A stretch of DNA of 5,263 bases from DATKSS01 sp049582065 (GCA_049582065.1 JBAUTF010000262.1:1-5263); one strand, 5' to 3'. Shown: positions 1-5,263, numbered from the stretch's first letter. A program made the numbers and translations. Notes: a model not told the origin generated them from the sequence alone.

Positions 1-910
1 AGATGTCCGGGCGACCATAGTGACCCGCCACGTCGAGGGTCCGCTTGGCGGCTGAGGCGGCCGCGGGGTCGCAATCGGCATAGAGGATTCCGTGCTGCTC
101 GTGCAGCGGCCCGGCCACCACCCTGCCCCCGGGTTCGACGATCACCGAATCGCCGGGGTTGTACCACTCCTCCAGGTCGGGAAACAGCTGCGCGCGTTTG
201 GGAAAGTCTCGAGGGATGTCCTTGCCCCTCATCGCGCATCCGTTGCCGAGCACCCAGCACCTTCCTTCCGCCGCGATATGCCGCATCGTAGACACCCACG
301 TGCTGCCGGCGTCCCAGGTCGGAGCGATGTAAACCTCGCAACCCTGCGCGAACAGGGCGAAGCGCGCCAGCGGCATGTAGTTCTCCCAGCAGATCAGGCT
401 GCCGACCCGCCCCGCGGAGGTGGGGATCACCCGCAGCCCCGTCGCGTCCCCCATGCCCCACACCATCCTCTCCGGGTTGGTGGGCATCAGCTTGCGGTGG
501 CGATTCAGCACCTCGCCGGTCGGCCCGATGAGAACCACGGTGTTGTACAGGGTGCCCCGGCTGAACTCGCCGTCGCGTTCGTGGATCCCGATCGACACCG
601 TCACCTTGAGCCGCTTGGCCGCCGCCTGGATCGGCTTCAGGTCGCCCGCCTCGAGGTCGACGGCGTTCTCGACCAGGCGGCGGTGGATCTCGGAGGTGAG
701 GTCATAGTCGTTGCCGGGACGCAGCCGCCAGAGCCATTCCGGATAGCCGGGGAGCCAGGTCTCGGGAAAAGACACGAGCCGGGCGCCGCGACCGGCGGCT
801 TCCTCGAGCAGCTTGACGCCGCGCTCCAGCGTCTTTCGCCGATCCAGGGTGACGGGGGGATGCTGGACGACGGCAACGAGGTGCGGGCTGACCCTTTTCT
901 TCTTCGGCAT
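1..910 (-). CDS. Nitrilase (carbon-nitrogen hydrolase superfamily), 3' end cut by the window
   Basis: Hydrolyses a nitrile (or cyanide-type substrate) to the acid plus ammonia, or to the amide, in the cytoplasm. I translated 303 codons from ATG 910-908. The full catalytic set is present: Glu50 in FPETWLPGYP, Lys140 in HRKLMPT, a second conserved Glu147 in PERMVWG, and the nucleophile Cys174 in ICWENYMPL. The visible end, AGHYGRPDI, is the usual near-C-terminal motif of true nitrilases (typically 310-350 aa in all), so probably only a short tail is missing. The FPExxxPGYP and WENYMP motifs separate it from amidases, beta-ureidopropionases and NAD synthetase glutaminase domains. The start lies 15 nt after the stop of the lyase gene, with no terminator and no obvious Shine-Dalgarno, so it is probably translated from the same mRNA. 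Substrate (aliphatic, aromatic or arylaceto-nitrile) cannot be told from the sequence. Confidence 0.93.
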   Translation of the reverse strand, partial: MPKKKRVSPHLVAVVQHPPVTLDRRKTLERGVKLLEEAAGRGARLVSFPETWLPGYPEWLWRLRPGNDYDLTSEIHRRLVENAVDLEAGDLKPIQAAAKRLKVTVSIGIHERDGEFSRGTLYNTVVLIGPTGEVLNRHRKLMPTNPERMVWGMGDATGLRVIPTSAGRVGSLICWENYMPLARFALFAQGCEVYIAPTWDAGSTWVSTMRHIAAEGRCWVLGNGCAMRGKDIPRDFPKRAQLFPDLEEWYNPGDSVIVEPGGRVVAGPLHEQHGILYADCDPAAASAAKRTLDVAGHYGRPDI

Positions 911-925
911 GGCGCCAATAGTGCG

Positions 926-1816
926 CTAGGCGGGCGCCGGGAAGTCGCCCGCCCGCGCGACCATGCCAGGCAGCTCTTTGCCGAGCTGCCCGCCCAGCCA
1001 CCTGGACGCATCGATGAGTCCGTCCAGGTCGATGCCGGTTTCCACTCCGAGGCCACGCAAGAGGTAGACCAGGTCCTCGGTCGCGATGTTGCCGGTGGCC
1101 TTCGGCGCGAAGGGACAGCCGCCCGCACCGCCCACCGACGCGTCGAGCGAGACCACGCCTTCGTCGAGCGCCGCCACCGCGTTGGCGTAACCGGTGTTGC
1201 GCGTGTTGTGAAAATGCGCGCCGGTCGTGGCCCCCAGGGCGCGGGCGCCGCGCACGAGCTCGCGAACCTGGGAAGGGACCGCGACTCCGATGGTGTCGGC
1301 GAGACAGATCTCGTCTGCGGGGGTCGCCATCAATCGCTCGACGATGGACAGCACGCGCGCCGGCGGCACCGGGCCTTCGAAGGGGCAACCGAACGCGACG
1401 CTGACCGTGACCGTGATCGGCATCCTGTCGCTTCGTGCCCGGGCCACCAGCGCCAGCGCGGTCTTCAAGCCCTCGTCGGTCGTGGCGTTCTGGTTGCGTT
1501 TTCCGAACTCGTCAGTGGCCGCGAACGCGTAATGGACCTCGTCCACGCCCGCGGCAACGGCGCGCTCGTATCCCCTCTCGTTGAGGACCAGGCCCGCGTA
1601 AGCCGTGCCGGTCCTACGGTGGAGCGCCGCCATCACCTCTTCGGCGCCTGCCATCTGCGGCACGAGCTTGGGGTTGACGAAGCTCGCGGCCTCCATGCGC
1701 CTCGCACCCGCGCTCGCAAGCCTGTCGCACAGTTCGGCTCGCAGCGCCGGCGGCAGGATCTTCGCCTCGTTCTGGAGCCCGTCGCGCGGGCCTACGTCGC
1801 AGACGATCAAAGCCAC
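926..1816 (-). CDS. HMG-CoA lyase family protein (hydroxymethylglutaryl-CoA lyase or related 3-hydroxyacyl-CoA lyase)
   Basis: A 296-aa TIM-barrel lyase of the DRE-TIM/HMGL-like family. The prototype cleaves 3-hydroxy-3-methylglutaryl-CoA to acetyl-CoA and acetoacetate in leucine degradation. Seen: VGPRDGLQNE at residues 8-17 (catalytic Arg11, metal ligand Asp12), EAASFVNPK with Glu42, His201 and His203 in HFHNTR, the mobile glycine-rich loop GGAGGCPFAP with catalytic Cys234, and the ligand Asn243 in TGNIATED. The spacing from His201 to Cys234 (33) and from Cys234 to Asn243 (9) equals that of the human enzyme (His233, Cys266, Asn275). The start is GTG 1816-1814, the only usable start before an in-frame stop at 1843-1841; the nearby ATG at 1818 is in another frame and stops after three codons. 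There is no Shine-Dalgarno, and a TACCTT element six bases upstream suggests leaderless translation. Odd: HFHNTR replaces the commoner H-x-H-D-T-Y-G, so the substrate may differ; citramalyl-CoA lyase is an alternative. It probably leads an operon with the nitrilase. Confidence 0.9.
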   Translation of the reverse strand: MALIVCDVGPRDGLQNEAKILPPALRAELCDRLASAGARRMEAASFVNPKLVPQMAGAEEVMAALHRRTGTAYAGLVLNERGYERAVAAGVDEVHYAFAATDEFGKRNQNATTDEGLKTALALVARARSDRMPITVTVSVAFGCPFEGPVPPARVLSIVERLMATPADEICLADTIGVAVPSQVRELVRGARALGATTGAHFHNTRNTGYANAVAALDEGVVSLDASVGGAGGCPFAPKATGNIATEDLVYLLRGLGVETGIDLDGLIDASRWLGGQLGKELPGMVARAGDFPAPA

Positions 1817-1836
1817 ATGGATAAGGTAGTGCCGTA
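1817..1836. promoter_or_regulatory. Divergent, possibly bidirectional promoter between the lyase and DUF167 genes
   Basis: Only 20 bp separate the two divergent GTG start codons (1816 and 1837). At its centre the plus strand reads TAAGGT (1822-1827) and the minus strand reads TACCTT (1828-1823); both fit the TANNNT pattern of a -10 box and overlap by five bases. A -10 box at these places would put the start of transcription at about 1834-1837 on plus and about 1816 on minus, at or next to each GTG, so both mRNAs could be leaderless. No convincing -35 hexamer is visible on either side, and any -35 would lie inside the opposite gene. The arrangement is read from the sequence; promoter activity is inferred. 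Confidence 0.45.
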
Positions 1837-2067
1837 GTGCTCATCACTGTTCGGGTCCATCCGCGCGCGTCGCGCGCCAGGACCGAATGGAAAGGTGAGG
1901 TGCTCGAAGTCTGGGTCAACGCGCCGCCGGTCGAGGGCGCCGCGAATCAAGCTGTCCTCGAGGCTGTGGCGAAGGAGATGGGGGTGCGCCTGCCGGCGGT
2001 CAGCCTACGCTCAGGCGCGCGCAGCCGGACGAAGGTGGTCGAGGTGAAGAAGGACGGCGGGCGCTGA
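1837..2067 (+). CDS. DUF167 / YggU family small protein (UPF0235)
   Basis: A 76-aa protein of the widespread DUF167 family (E. coli YggU relative), a small cytoplasmic alpha/beta fold whose biochemical role is not established. Seen: the N-terminal strand ITVRVHPRAS (residues 3-12), the family core NAPPVEGAANQAV (28-40), and the C-terminal pattern G60-x-x-S63-R64-x-K66 followed by a valine-rich strand. Length is slightly short of the usual 80-100 aa but the fold looks complete. The start is GTG at 1837; nothing further upstream fits, because translation would run into the lyase gene on the other strand. It has no Shine-Dalgarno and begins just after the divergent promoter. In many genomes this family sits beside cell-division or proline-biosynthesis genes (the YggT/ProC neighbourhood); here it stands alone between unrelated genes. 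Confidence 0.88.
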   Translation: MLITVRVHPRASRARTEWKGEVLEVWVNAPPVEGAANQAVLEAVAKEMGVRLPAVSLRSGARSRTKVVEVKKDGGR

Positions 2068-2076
2068 AGCCCGCCG
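2055..2076. terminator. GC-rich hairpin overlapping the DUF167 stop codon, candidate terminator
   Basis: A perfect 8-bp stem: CGGCGGGC (2055-2062) pairs with GCCCGCCG (2069-2076), with a six-base loop GCTGAA that contains most of the TGA stop of the DUF167 gene. Read on the minus strand the stem is followed by TCCTTCTTCAC, a pyrimidine-rich tract that suits termination of the convergent propeller gene better than of DUF167, where CCCCTCTGAT follows. The tract is not a pure T run, so intrinsic termination is plausible rather than certain. Confidence 0.45.
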
Positions 2077-2088
2077 CCCCTCTGATCG

Positions 2089-2102
2089 GCCGGTTTACCG
2101 GC
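2089..2102. terminator. Short second hairpin in the convergent gap
   Basis: GCCGG (2089-2093), loop TTTA, CCGGC (2098-2102): a 5-bp stem touching the last base of the TAG stop of the minus-strand propeller gene. Together with the larger hairpin 13 bases away it fills the 34-bp gap between two convergent genes, so the pair may insulate the genes from each other. There is no T tract directly after it on either strand, so alone it would be weak. Confidence 0.25.
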
Positions 2103-3937
2103 TAGCTTGCGTTGACGGCTCCAATCCAGGTGCCCCAGTTGCGCCCGAACGCGGGCGGGGTGGTGAGACCCTGGTAGTGGTTTGCGTATTGGCTCGCGAT
2201 CCAGATGTGCCCGCGGCCGTCGAACGAGGCGGCTTCGAAGTCACCCCATCGGCAAACAGGAAGGGTCGCGGTGCCGCAAAGCTCCGGGCGGTACGACGAT
2301 TCCCCGGCTTTGAGCAGCACGCCGGCGCCGTGGAAGTTTCCATCGGCGCTCTTCCTGATGTAGCGGATCTCCGGGAAGACCGTGTGGCTCATGTGATCGA
2401 AGACCATGATCACATTGCCCTGACTGTCAGGCATCAATGTCCCGAAAGACGCCGCAGCGTCGCCTGAGAAGTTGTAGTAACCGCTGCGAGTGGAGCTCTG
2501 GCTCCCCGGGTTGCGGAGGTTCACCTGCGCCCACTCGATTCCGGGCACGACCTGGGTGCCGTTGTTGAGGGCTGTTTCCCAGGCGGCGTACACGGTTCCG
2601 TCGCGTATGACCGGGGTGCCCGTGACCCTCAGGTCCAGCGCGTCGACGCACTGGTTGCAGCTCGGCTGGTCAGCCGGCGGAGAGAAGGCGAACGGCTTGG
2701 TCGGGGCGAGGGCACCGGTGAGGGTCGGAGCAGGACCTCCCCGGTCGTGAGTGACCGGGTTGCTCATCGTCCAGACCGCGAGACCGCTGCACGCGGCGGC
2801 CACGCTTGAGCAGAGGTGACCATTGAGCAGGTCCGGCCCGTCGATCGTATCGACGAACACCTCAGAGCTCCCGGCGCTCCCGTCGAGGTTTGCGGTCGGC
2901 TGGACGGTATCGGCGAGGAAGGGACCCACCCCGGCAATTACGGTGCCGGGACCGGTGGCCTGCAGGTTTAAGAAGCCGTCCGCCGTGAAGTTGCCCTGGC
3001 CCTTCTCCATCTTCGCCTTGTTGGCCTCGAACAGCTCTGCGTAGGCGAAGAAAGAGCCGTCCTGGGCGAACATGTTGGCCGAGAAGTACACCGCCTGGCC
3101 GTTGATCCCAAGCTGCGTGTAGTCGGCGTCAAACGGCTGGCCCACTGTCATGTCGAACTCGTACACGTTCCAACGGCCGCTTGGGTTGCCGGTCTGGCTG
3201 ACGGCCACGTAGTAAACCGATTTCGCCGGGCAATCGGGCGCGATGCCAAGCCCGTTCTCCACCTGGAGCATGGCGGCCCAGAAGCGGCCGTCGATCGCGT
3301 CATACAAAGCCCGCGGGTCGCTCAGGAATGGCTGGCTGTGGCTGGCAACGTCGCAGGGAGTGCCGTCCGCCTTGGTTACATTGGGCACTCCGAAGAAGGT
3401 CGCCGCGCTCACCGGCCATCCCGGCTGGACGTGCCCCGAGGTGTCCAGGACTTCCCATTGCGTGTTCACGCCCTGAAGCACTGCGCTGGGCGACGCGGCC
3501 AGGGCCATATCCGGCGGGTTGCAGCCCTGGGCGAAGTAGGAGCATGTTGTCGCCGAGCCCTGCTGCCCGATGAAGCTCGCGCTGGGCGAAGGCGTACCGC
3601 CATCTCCGGCGGAATCCGCGTTCGTGTTGTCACTGGCGACGCCCGCGGATTGGTTGTTCGCCACGGCCTTGGCCGATGCGGAACCGCGAGCTAGCTTTGG
3701 ACTGAGGCGCACGGTCCGGCTCTCTTCTGGCGAGGCCGCCGCCGACCTGCCCCCATGGCCTGCCGGCGAAACCACGTAGTGAGCGACGAGCTTGGCGACC
3801 CCTGGCTGCGATGTGAAGGTGACCCCTGAGCCTGGCGACGAATCCGCCAGGGCGGTCGTGACCGGCGCCACCACGCCCAGCGCGCCGACCATGACGGCGC
3901 CCGTGGCGATACCAAAGATGCGTCTGCGAACTTCCAT
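2102..3937 (-). CDS. Exported beta-propeller-like protein of unknown function
   Basis: A 611-aa predicted secreted or cell-surface protein. Residues 1-31 are a signal peptide: MEVRRRIFG (basic), a hydrophobic run to about residue 26, and an Ala-x-Ala site at 29-31. The RRIF at 5-8 loosely fits a twin-arginine motif. Residues about 58-128 are a Ser/Ala/Gly/Asn/Asp-rich low-complexity linker. From about 130 on there are recurring short beta-like segments: FLSDPRALYDAIDGRFW (204-220), YYVAVSQTGNPSGRW (242-256), DYTQLGINGQAVYFSANMF (272-290), then RWGDFEAASFDGRGHIWIASQY (563-584, partly quoted) and the C-terminal NWGTWIGAV. These resemble exported propeller or BNR/sialidase-like proteins of soil bacteria, in which the WGD and NWGT-IG motifs recur; I see no catalytic residues I can name. 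Ten cysteines, all after the signal, lie mostly in close pairs (132/139, 376/383, 427/430, 554/562; 195/236 left over), as expected for disulfides. The start ATG 3937 is chosen for its strong Shine-Dalgarno and signal peptide; an in-frame upstream ATG at 4051 would bury the signal and lies upstream of the likely transcription start. Confidence 0.8.
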   Translation of the reverse strand: MEVRRRIFGIATGAVMVGALGVVAPVTTALADSSPGSGVTFTSQPGVAKLVAHYVVSPAGHGGRSAAASPEESRTVRLSPKLARGSASAKAVANNQSAGVASDNTNADSAGDGGTPSPSASFIGQQGSATTCSYFAQGCNPPDMALAASPSAVLQGVNTQWEVLDTSGHVQPGWPVSAATFFGVPNVTKADGTPCDVASHSQPFLSDPRALYDAIDGRFWAAMLQVENGLGIAPDCPAKSVYYVAVSQTGNPSGRWNVYEFDMTVGQPFDADYTQLGINGQAVYFSANMFAQDGSFFAYAELFEANKAKMEKGQGNFTADGFLNLQATGPGTVIAGVGPFLADTVQPTANLDGSAGSSEVFVDTIDGPDLLNGHLCSSVAAACSGLAVWTMSNPVTHDRGGPAPTLTGALAPTKPFAFSPPADQPSCNQCVDALDLRVTGTPVIRDGTVYAAWETALNNGTQVVPGIEWAQVNLRNPGSQSSTRSGYYNFSGDAAASFGTLMPDSQGNVIMVFDHMSHTVFPEIRYIRKSADGNFHGAGVLLKAGESSYRPELCGTATLPVCRWGDFEAASFDGRGHIWIASQYANHYQGLTTPPAFGRNWGTWIGAVNAS

Positions 3938-3938
3938 A

Positions 3939-3949
3939 CCCCTTCTCCC
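3939..3949 (-). promoter_or_regulatory. Strong ribosome-binding site of the propeller gene
   Basis: Reading on the minus strand, GGGAGAAGGGG ends one base before ATG 3937; the GGGAG core is seven bases from the start. It is the clearest Shine-Dalgarno in the window and decides the start at 3937 over the ATG at 4051. Confidence 0.75.
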
Positions 3950-4022
3950 GTGCAATTTCGACCCTGTTTGGCCGGCCGGCGGCGGACACGCCGGATGCCT
4001 TAGCCCGATTTCGAGCGGAGCG

Positions 4023-4051
4023 ATCCTAGCCGCTTCCGGCCGAGCCCGCAA
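4023..4051 (-). promoter_or_regulatory. Sigma70-like promoter for the propeller gene
   Basis: On the minus strand a -35 TTGCGG (4051-4046) and a -10 TAGGAT (4028-4023) are separated by exactly 17 bases. Transcription would start near 4016, giving an untranslated leader of about 79 nt before ATG 3937. The leader includes a 10-bp GC palindrome, GCCGGCCGGC (3971-3980). Both hexamers deviate from consensus but keep the most conserved bases (TTG; TA...T). It lies after the phosphoesterase stop, so the propeller gene can be expressed independently of the genes upstream. Confidence 0.5.
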
Positions 4052-4108
4052 GAACCAGATCGGGTCGCAGAGGCAAGGCGGTCGAAAGGAGAGTGCGAAG
4101 GTGGTCGC

Positions 4109-4126
4109 CGAGGCTTGCCGGCCTTG
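4109..4126. other. Weak hairpin after the phosphoesterase gene
   Basis: CGAGGC (4109-4114) and GCCTTG (4121-4126) can form a 6-bp stem with one G-T pair and a six-base loop, about 30 nt after the phosphoesterase stop. No T tract follows on the minus strand. It is enclosed by a longer-range inverted repeat, AGGCAAGG (4071-4078) against CCTTTGCCT (4133-4141), with one bulged base. It may be a poor terminator or chance pairing in GC-rich DNA. Confidence 0.2.
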
Positions 4127-4156
4127 AGGAAACCTTTGCCTTGGCGAGGTGGGGCG

Positions 4157-5005
4157 CTACCGGACGAGGTCGTGCATGGTGCTTGCCTGGGCTGCCCGGC
4201 CAAGCCGTCCTACGCCCATCAGGTCCTCGACCGTGGCGAGCAACGAGTAATGGTTATAGGCGTTGTTGCTGACCCGGTGGCCGACACCGGGTGCGATGAC
4301 CAGGGTCAAGACGTGGTTGTCGGCGCTGTTGTCGTCTTCGTCCCAGGTGATGAAGAGCACCCCGTTGGATCTCCATGCCCTGGAGGAGGTGATCGCGCCC
4401 ACCTCCTGCCGAAGCCACGCGTCGCTCGTGGCGACCGAGCAGTCGTGGCCGTCGTGGCAGCGATCGGGAGTGATCCAGCTGAATCTCGGTGCGTTCCCGG
4501 CCAGGTCGGCGGCCTCCGCGGTTAGCGGCACCACGTTGTTCGGGCAGGCGCCGCCGTAGAAGGCGAACGGGTTGTGGCCCGGGTCGTAAGGCACGGGGCT
4601 GTTCAGGCATCCTTCAGGACCGAGTCCCTCCATGTAGGCCTTCCAGCTGATGCCCGCTGTGGTCAGCTGGTCGCCGATGTCTGATTTCGGCAAGACCCTG
4701 TAGCTGTCGTCCTCTACTCCCCACGTCTGACCTGAGGTCAGCGCAAGGTAGTTGGGCACGCTGGGGTGCGCGACGGCGTGGTAGTTGTTCGCCACCCCGT
4801 AGTGGGCGGCCAGGGAAGCCGTGAACGGGCCGGACAGCGCCTCCTGGGCCGAATGGTTCTCCATGACGATCAGGAACACGTGCCGAGGCGAGGCTGTGGC
4901 CGTGCCCGCCTGGGCGCCGGCACACCCGACCCCCGCCGTCACCGCCAGGGCGAATAAGGCAAGCCTCTTAATTCTGCCTCTGATGCAATCGATCCTCCCC
5001 TCCAT
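4157..5005 (-). CDS. Exported phosphoesterase (acid phosphatase / phospholipase C superfamily)
   Basis: A 282-aa enzyme of the phosphoesterase family (Pfam PF04185 type; relatives AcpA and bacterial phospholipase C, alkaline-phosphatase-like fold), expected to hydrolyse phosphomonoesters or phosphodiesters outside the cytoplasm. Seen, numbering from ATG 5005: signal peptide about 1-33 (basic to Arg14, hydrophobic LALFALAVTAGVG, Ala-Gln-Ala at 31-33), the metal-site motif IVMENHS with Glu49-Asn50, HPSVPNYLALTSG (80-92, nucleophile region), FSWITPDRCHDGHDC (175-189), SDAWL with Asp195, FITWDEDDN with Asp222-Glu223, and YNHYSLL (250-256) near the end. Cysteines 133/154 and 183/189 may form disulfides. 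Active-site roles are by analogy with AcpA. The protein ends, as is usual for the short subfamily, soon after the NHYS motif, so it is complete. The start is uncertain: an in-frame ATG at 5062 would add 19 residues, and neither start has a good Shine-Dalgarno. The first codons at 5005 contain GGAGGGGAGG. Cys28 does not sit in a proper lipobox (Gly at -3). Confidence 0.88.
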   Translation of the reverse strand: MEGRIDCIRGRIKRLALFALAVTAGVGCAGAQAGTATASPRHVFLIVMENHSAQEALSGPFTASLAAHYGVANNYHAVAHPSVPNYLALTSGQTWGVEDDSYRVLPKSDIGDQLTTAGISWKAYMEGLGPEGCLNSPVPYDPGHNPFAFYGGACPNNVVPLTAEAADLAGNAPRFSWITPDRCHDGHDCSVATSDAWLRQEVGAITSSRAWRSNGVLFITWDEDDNSADNHVLTLVIAPGVGHRVSNNAYNHYSLLATVEDLMGVGRLGRAAQASTMHDLVR

Positions 5006-5142
5006 GTTCGCTGCGGACGGGCGCCGGCGGGCGATCGGTTTTGCAGTCGCCTGCAGCTCCATCGGCCTGCCGCTGGGCCTACTCCTGGCTCGGTGGCGCC
5101 GGGCTCGATTCGCTGGTTTCGTCCTGGAGACCTGCCGCCGGA
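5006..5142. other. Gap upstream of the phosphoesterase, no clear signal
   Basis: These 137 bases lie between the stop of the F420-type reductase and the chosen phosphoesterase start. I see no matching -35/-10 pair, no strong Shine-Dalgarno and no terminator with a T tract. An 8-base direct repeat GCCGCCGG (5134-5141 and 5147-5154) straddles the reductase stop and is probably just GC-rich composition. If the phosphoesterase starts at ATG 5062, the gap is only 80 bp. The two genes may be co-transcribed. Confidence 0.4.
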
Positions 5143-5263
5143 TCAGGCCGCCGGCGTCAACCTGATCACCGGGATCTCCCGGTCGGTCTTCTGCTGGTAC
5201 TCGCCGTAGCGGGGCGCCACCTTAGCCACCCTCGCCAGGGCCGCCTCGCGCTCGGTTCCTTGC
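5143..5263 (-). CDS. C-terminus of a DDN-type (deazaflavin/F420-dependent) nitroreductase-family protein, 5' part outside the window
   Basis: Reading the minus strand from the right edge gives 39 residues ending in a TGA at 5145-5143. They run from TEREAALARV through APRYGEYQQKTDREIPV to the tail IRLTPAA. The pattern Y-x-x-Y-Q-x-K-T-x-R-x-I-P-V-x-x-L-x-P is the characteristic C-terminal end of the DDN family (Pfam PF04075 type; Mycobacterium tuberculosis Ddn relatives), small enzymes of about 140-150 aa that use reduced coenzyme F420 to reduce quinones, nitroimidazoles or other substrates. The F420-binding part is not visible, so cofactor use is inferred from the family. It is a fragment only because the window ends. 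It is too short to have been picked up by a length-filtered ORF search. Same strand as the phosphoesterase downstream. Confidence 0.75.
   Translation of the reverse strand, partial: QGTEREAALARVAKVAPRYGEYQQKTDREIPVIRLTPAA

Noticed and set aside
889..910. The nitrilase begins MPKKKRV, like a nuclear localisation signal
   Set aside because: A basic N-terminus is unremarkable in a bacterial cytoplasmic enzyme, and the surrounding gene is plainly bacterial.
92..1837. A 581-codon open frame on the plus strand across the nitrilase and lyase genes
   Set aside because: It is antisense to two genes with complete catalytic motifs. Its translation is rich in Arg, His, Pro and Gly with no recognisable domain, as expected for a shadow frame in GC-rich DNA.
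3938..4051. N-terminal extension of the propeller gene to ATG 4051
   Set aside because: It would place 38 extra residues before a proper signal peptide and start upstream of the likely promoter's transcription start, while ATG 3937 has a strong Shine-Dalgarno.
4115..4525. A 136-codon plus-strand frame beginning in the gap and running over the phosphoesterase
   Set aside because: Most of it is antisense to the phosphoesterase motifs, it has no Shine-Dalgarno and its translation resembles no family I know.
4919..4930. Possible lipoprotein cysteine (Cys28) in the phosphoesterase signal peptide
   Set aside because: The preceding residues Gly-Val-Gly do not form a lipobox, and a good Ala-Gln-Ala signal peptidase I site follows five residues later.
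5134..5154. GCCGCCGG direct repeat as an attachment site or operator
   Set aside because: Only eight bases of pure G and C in GC-rich DNA, partly inside coding sequence; no integrase or regulator gene is nearby.

Overview
The window is GC-rich DNA with the codon bias of a high-GC soil or environmental bacterium. The remnant of an F420-dependent (DDN-type) oxidoreductase at the right edge, the GTG starts and two likely leaderless starts suggest Actinomycetota or a nearby high-GC lineage such as Chloroflexota/Dormibacterota. This placement is an inference; there is no rRNA or marker gene to settle it. I see no mobile element, tRNA, CRISPR array or phage gene.

Layout, left to right. (1) 1-1816, minus strand: a two-gene unit with an HMG-CoA-lyase-family enzyme (926-1816) upstream of a nitrilase (910 running off the left edge). 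They are 15 nt apart and probably co-transcribed. (2) 1817-1836: a 20-bp divergent gap whose centre can be read as a -10 element on both strands. (3) 1837-2067, plus strand: a small DUF167/YggU-family protein. (4) 2068-2101: a 34-bp convergent gap flanked by two overlapping-the-stop hairpins. (5) 2102-3937, minus strand: a large exported protein with an N-terminal signal peptide, a low-complexity linker and a probable beta-propeller domain with ten cysteines. (6) 3938-4156: a 219-bp gap holding a good sigma70-like promoter and a strong ribosome-binding site for gene 5. (7) 4157-5005, minus strand: an exported phosphoesterase of the acid phosphatase/phospholipase C superfamily. (8) 5006-5142: a gap with no clear signal. 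(9) 5143 to the right edge, minus strand: the last 39 codons of a DDN-type F420-dependent reductase.

How they fit together: the lyase (acyl-CoA cleavage) and nitrilase (nitrile or cyanide hydrolysis) look like one small catabolic unit. The propeller protein and the phosphoesterase are both predicted to leave the cytoplasm, but the internal promoter at about 4016 suggests the propeller gene can be transcribed on its own. I found no convincing evidence of a wholly new multi-gene system. The most interesting points are the compact bidirectional promoter, the atypical metal-site motif of the lyase beside a nitrilase, and the cysteine-rich exported propeller protein.
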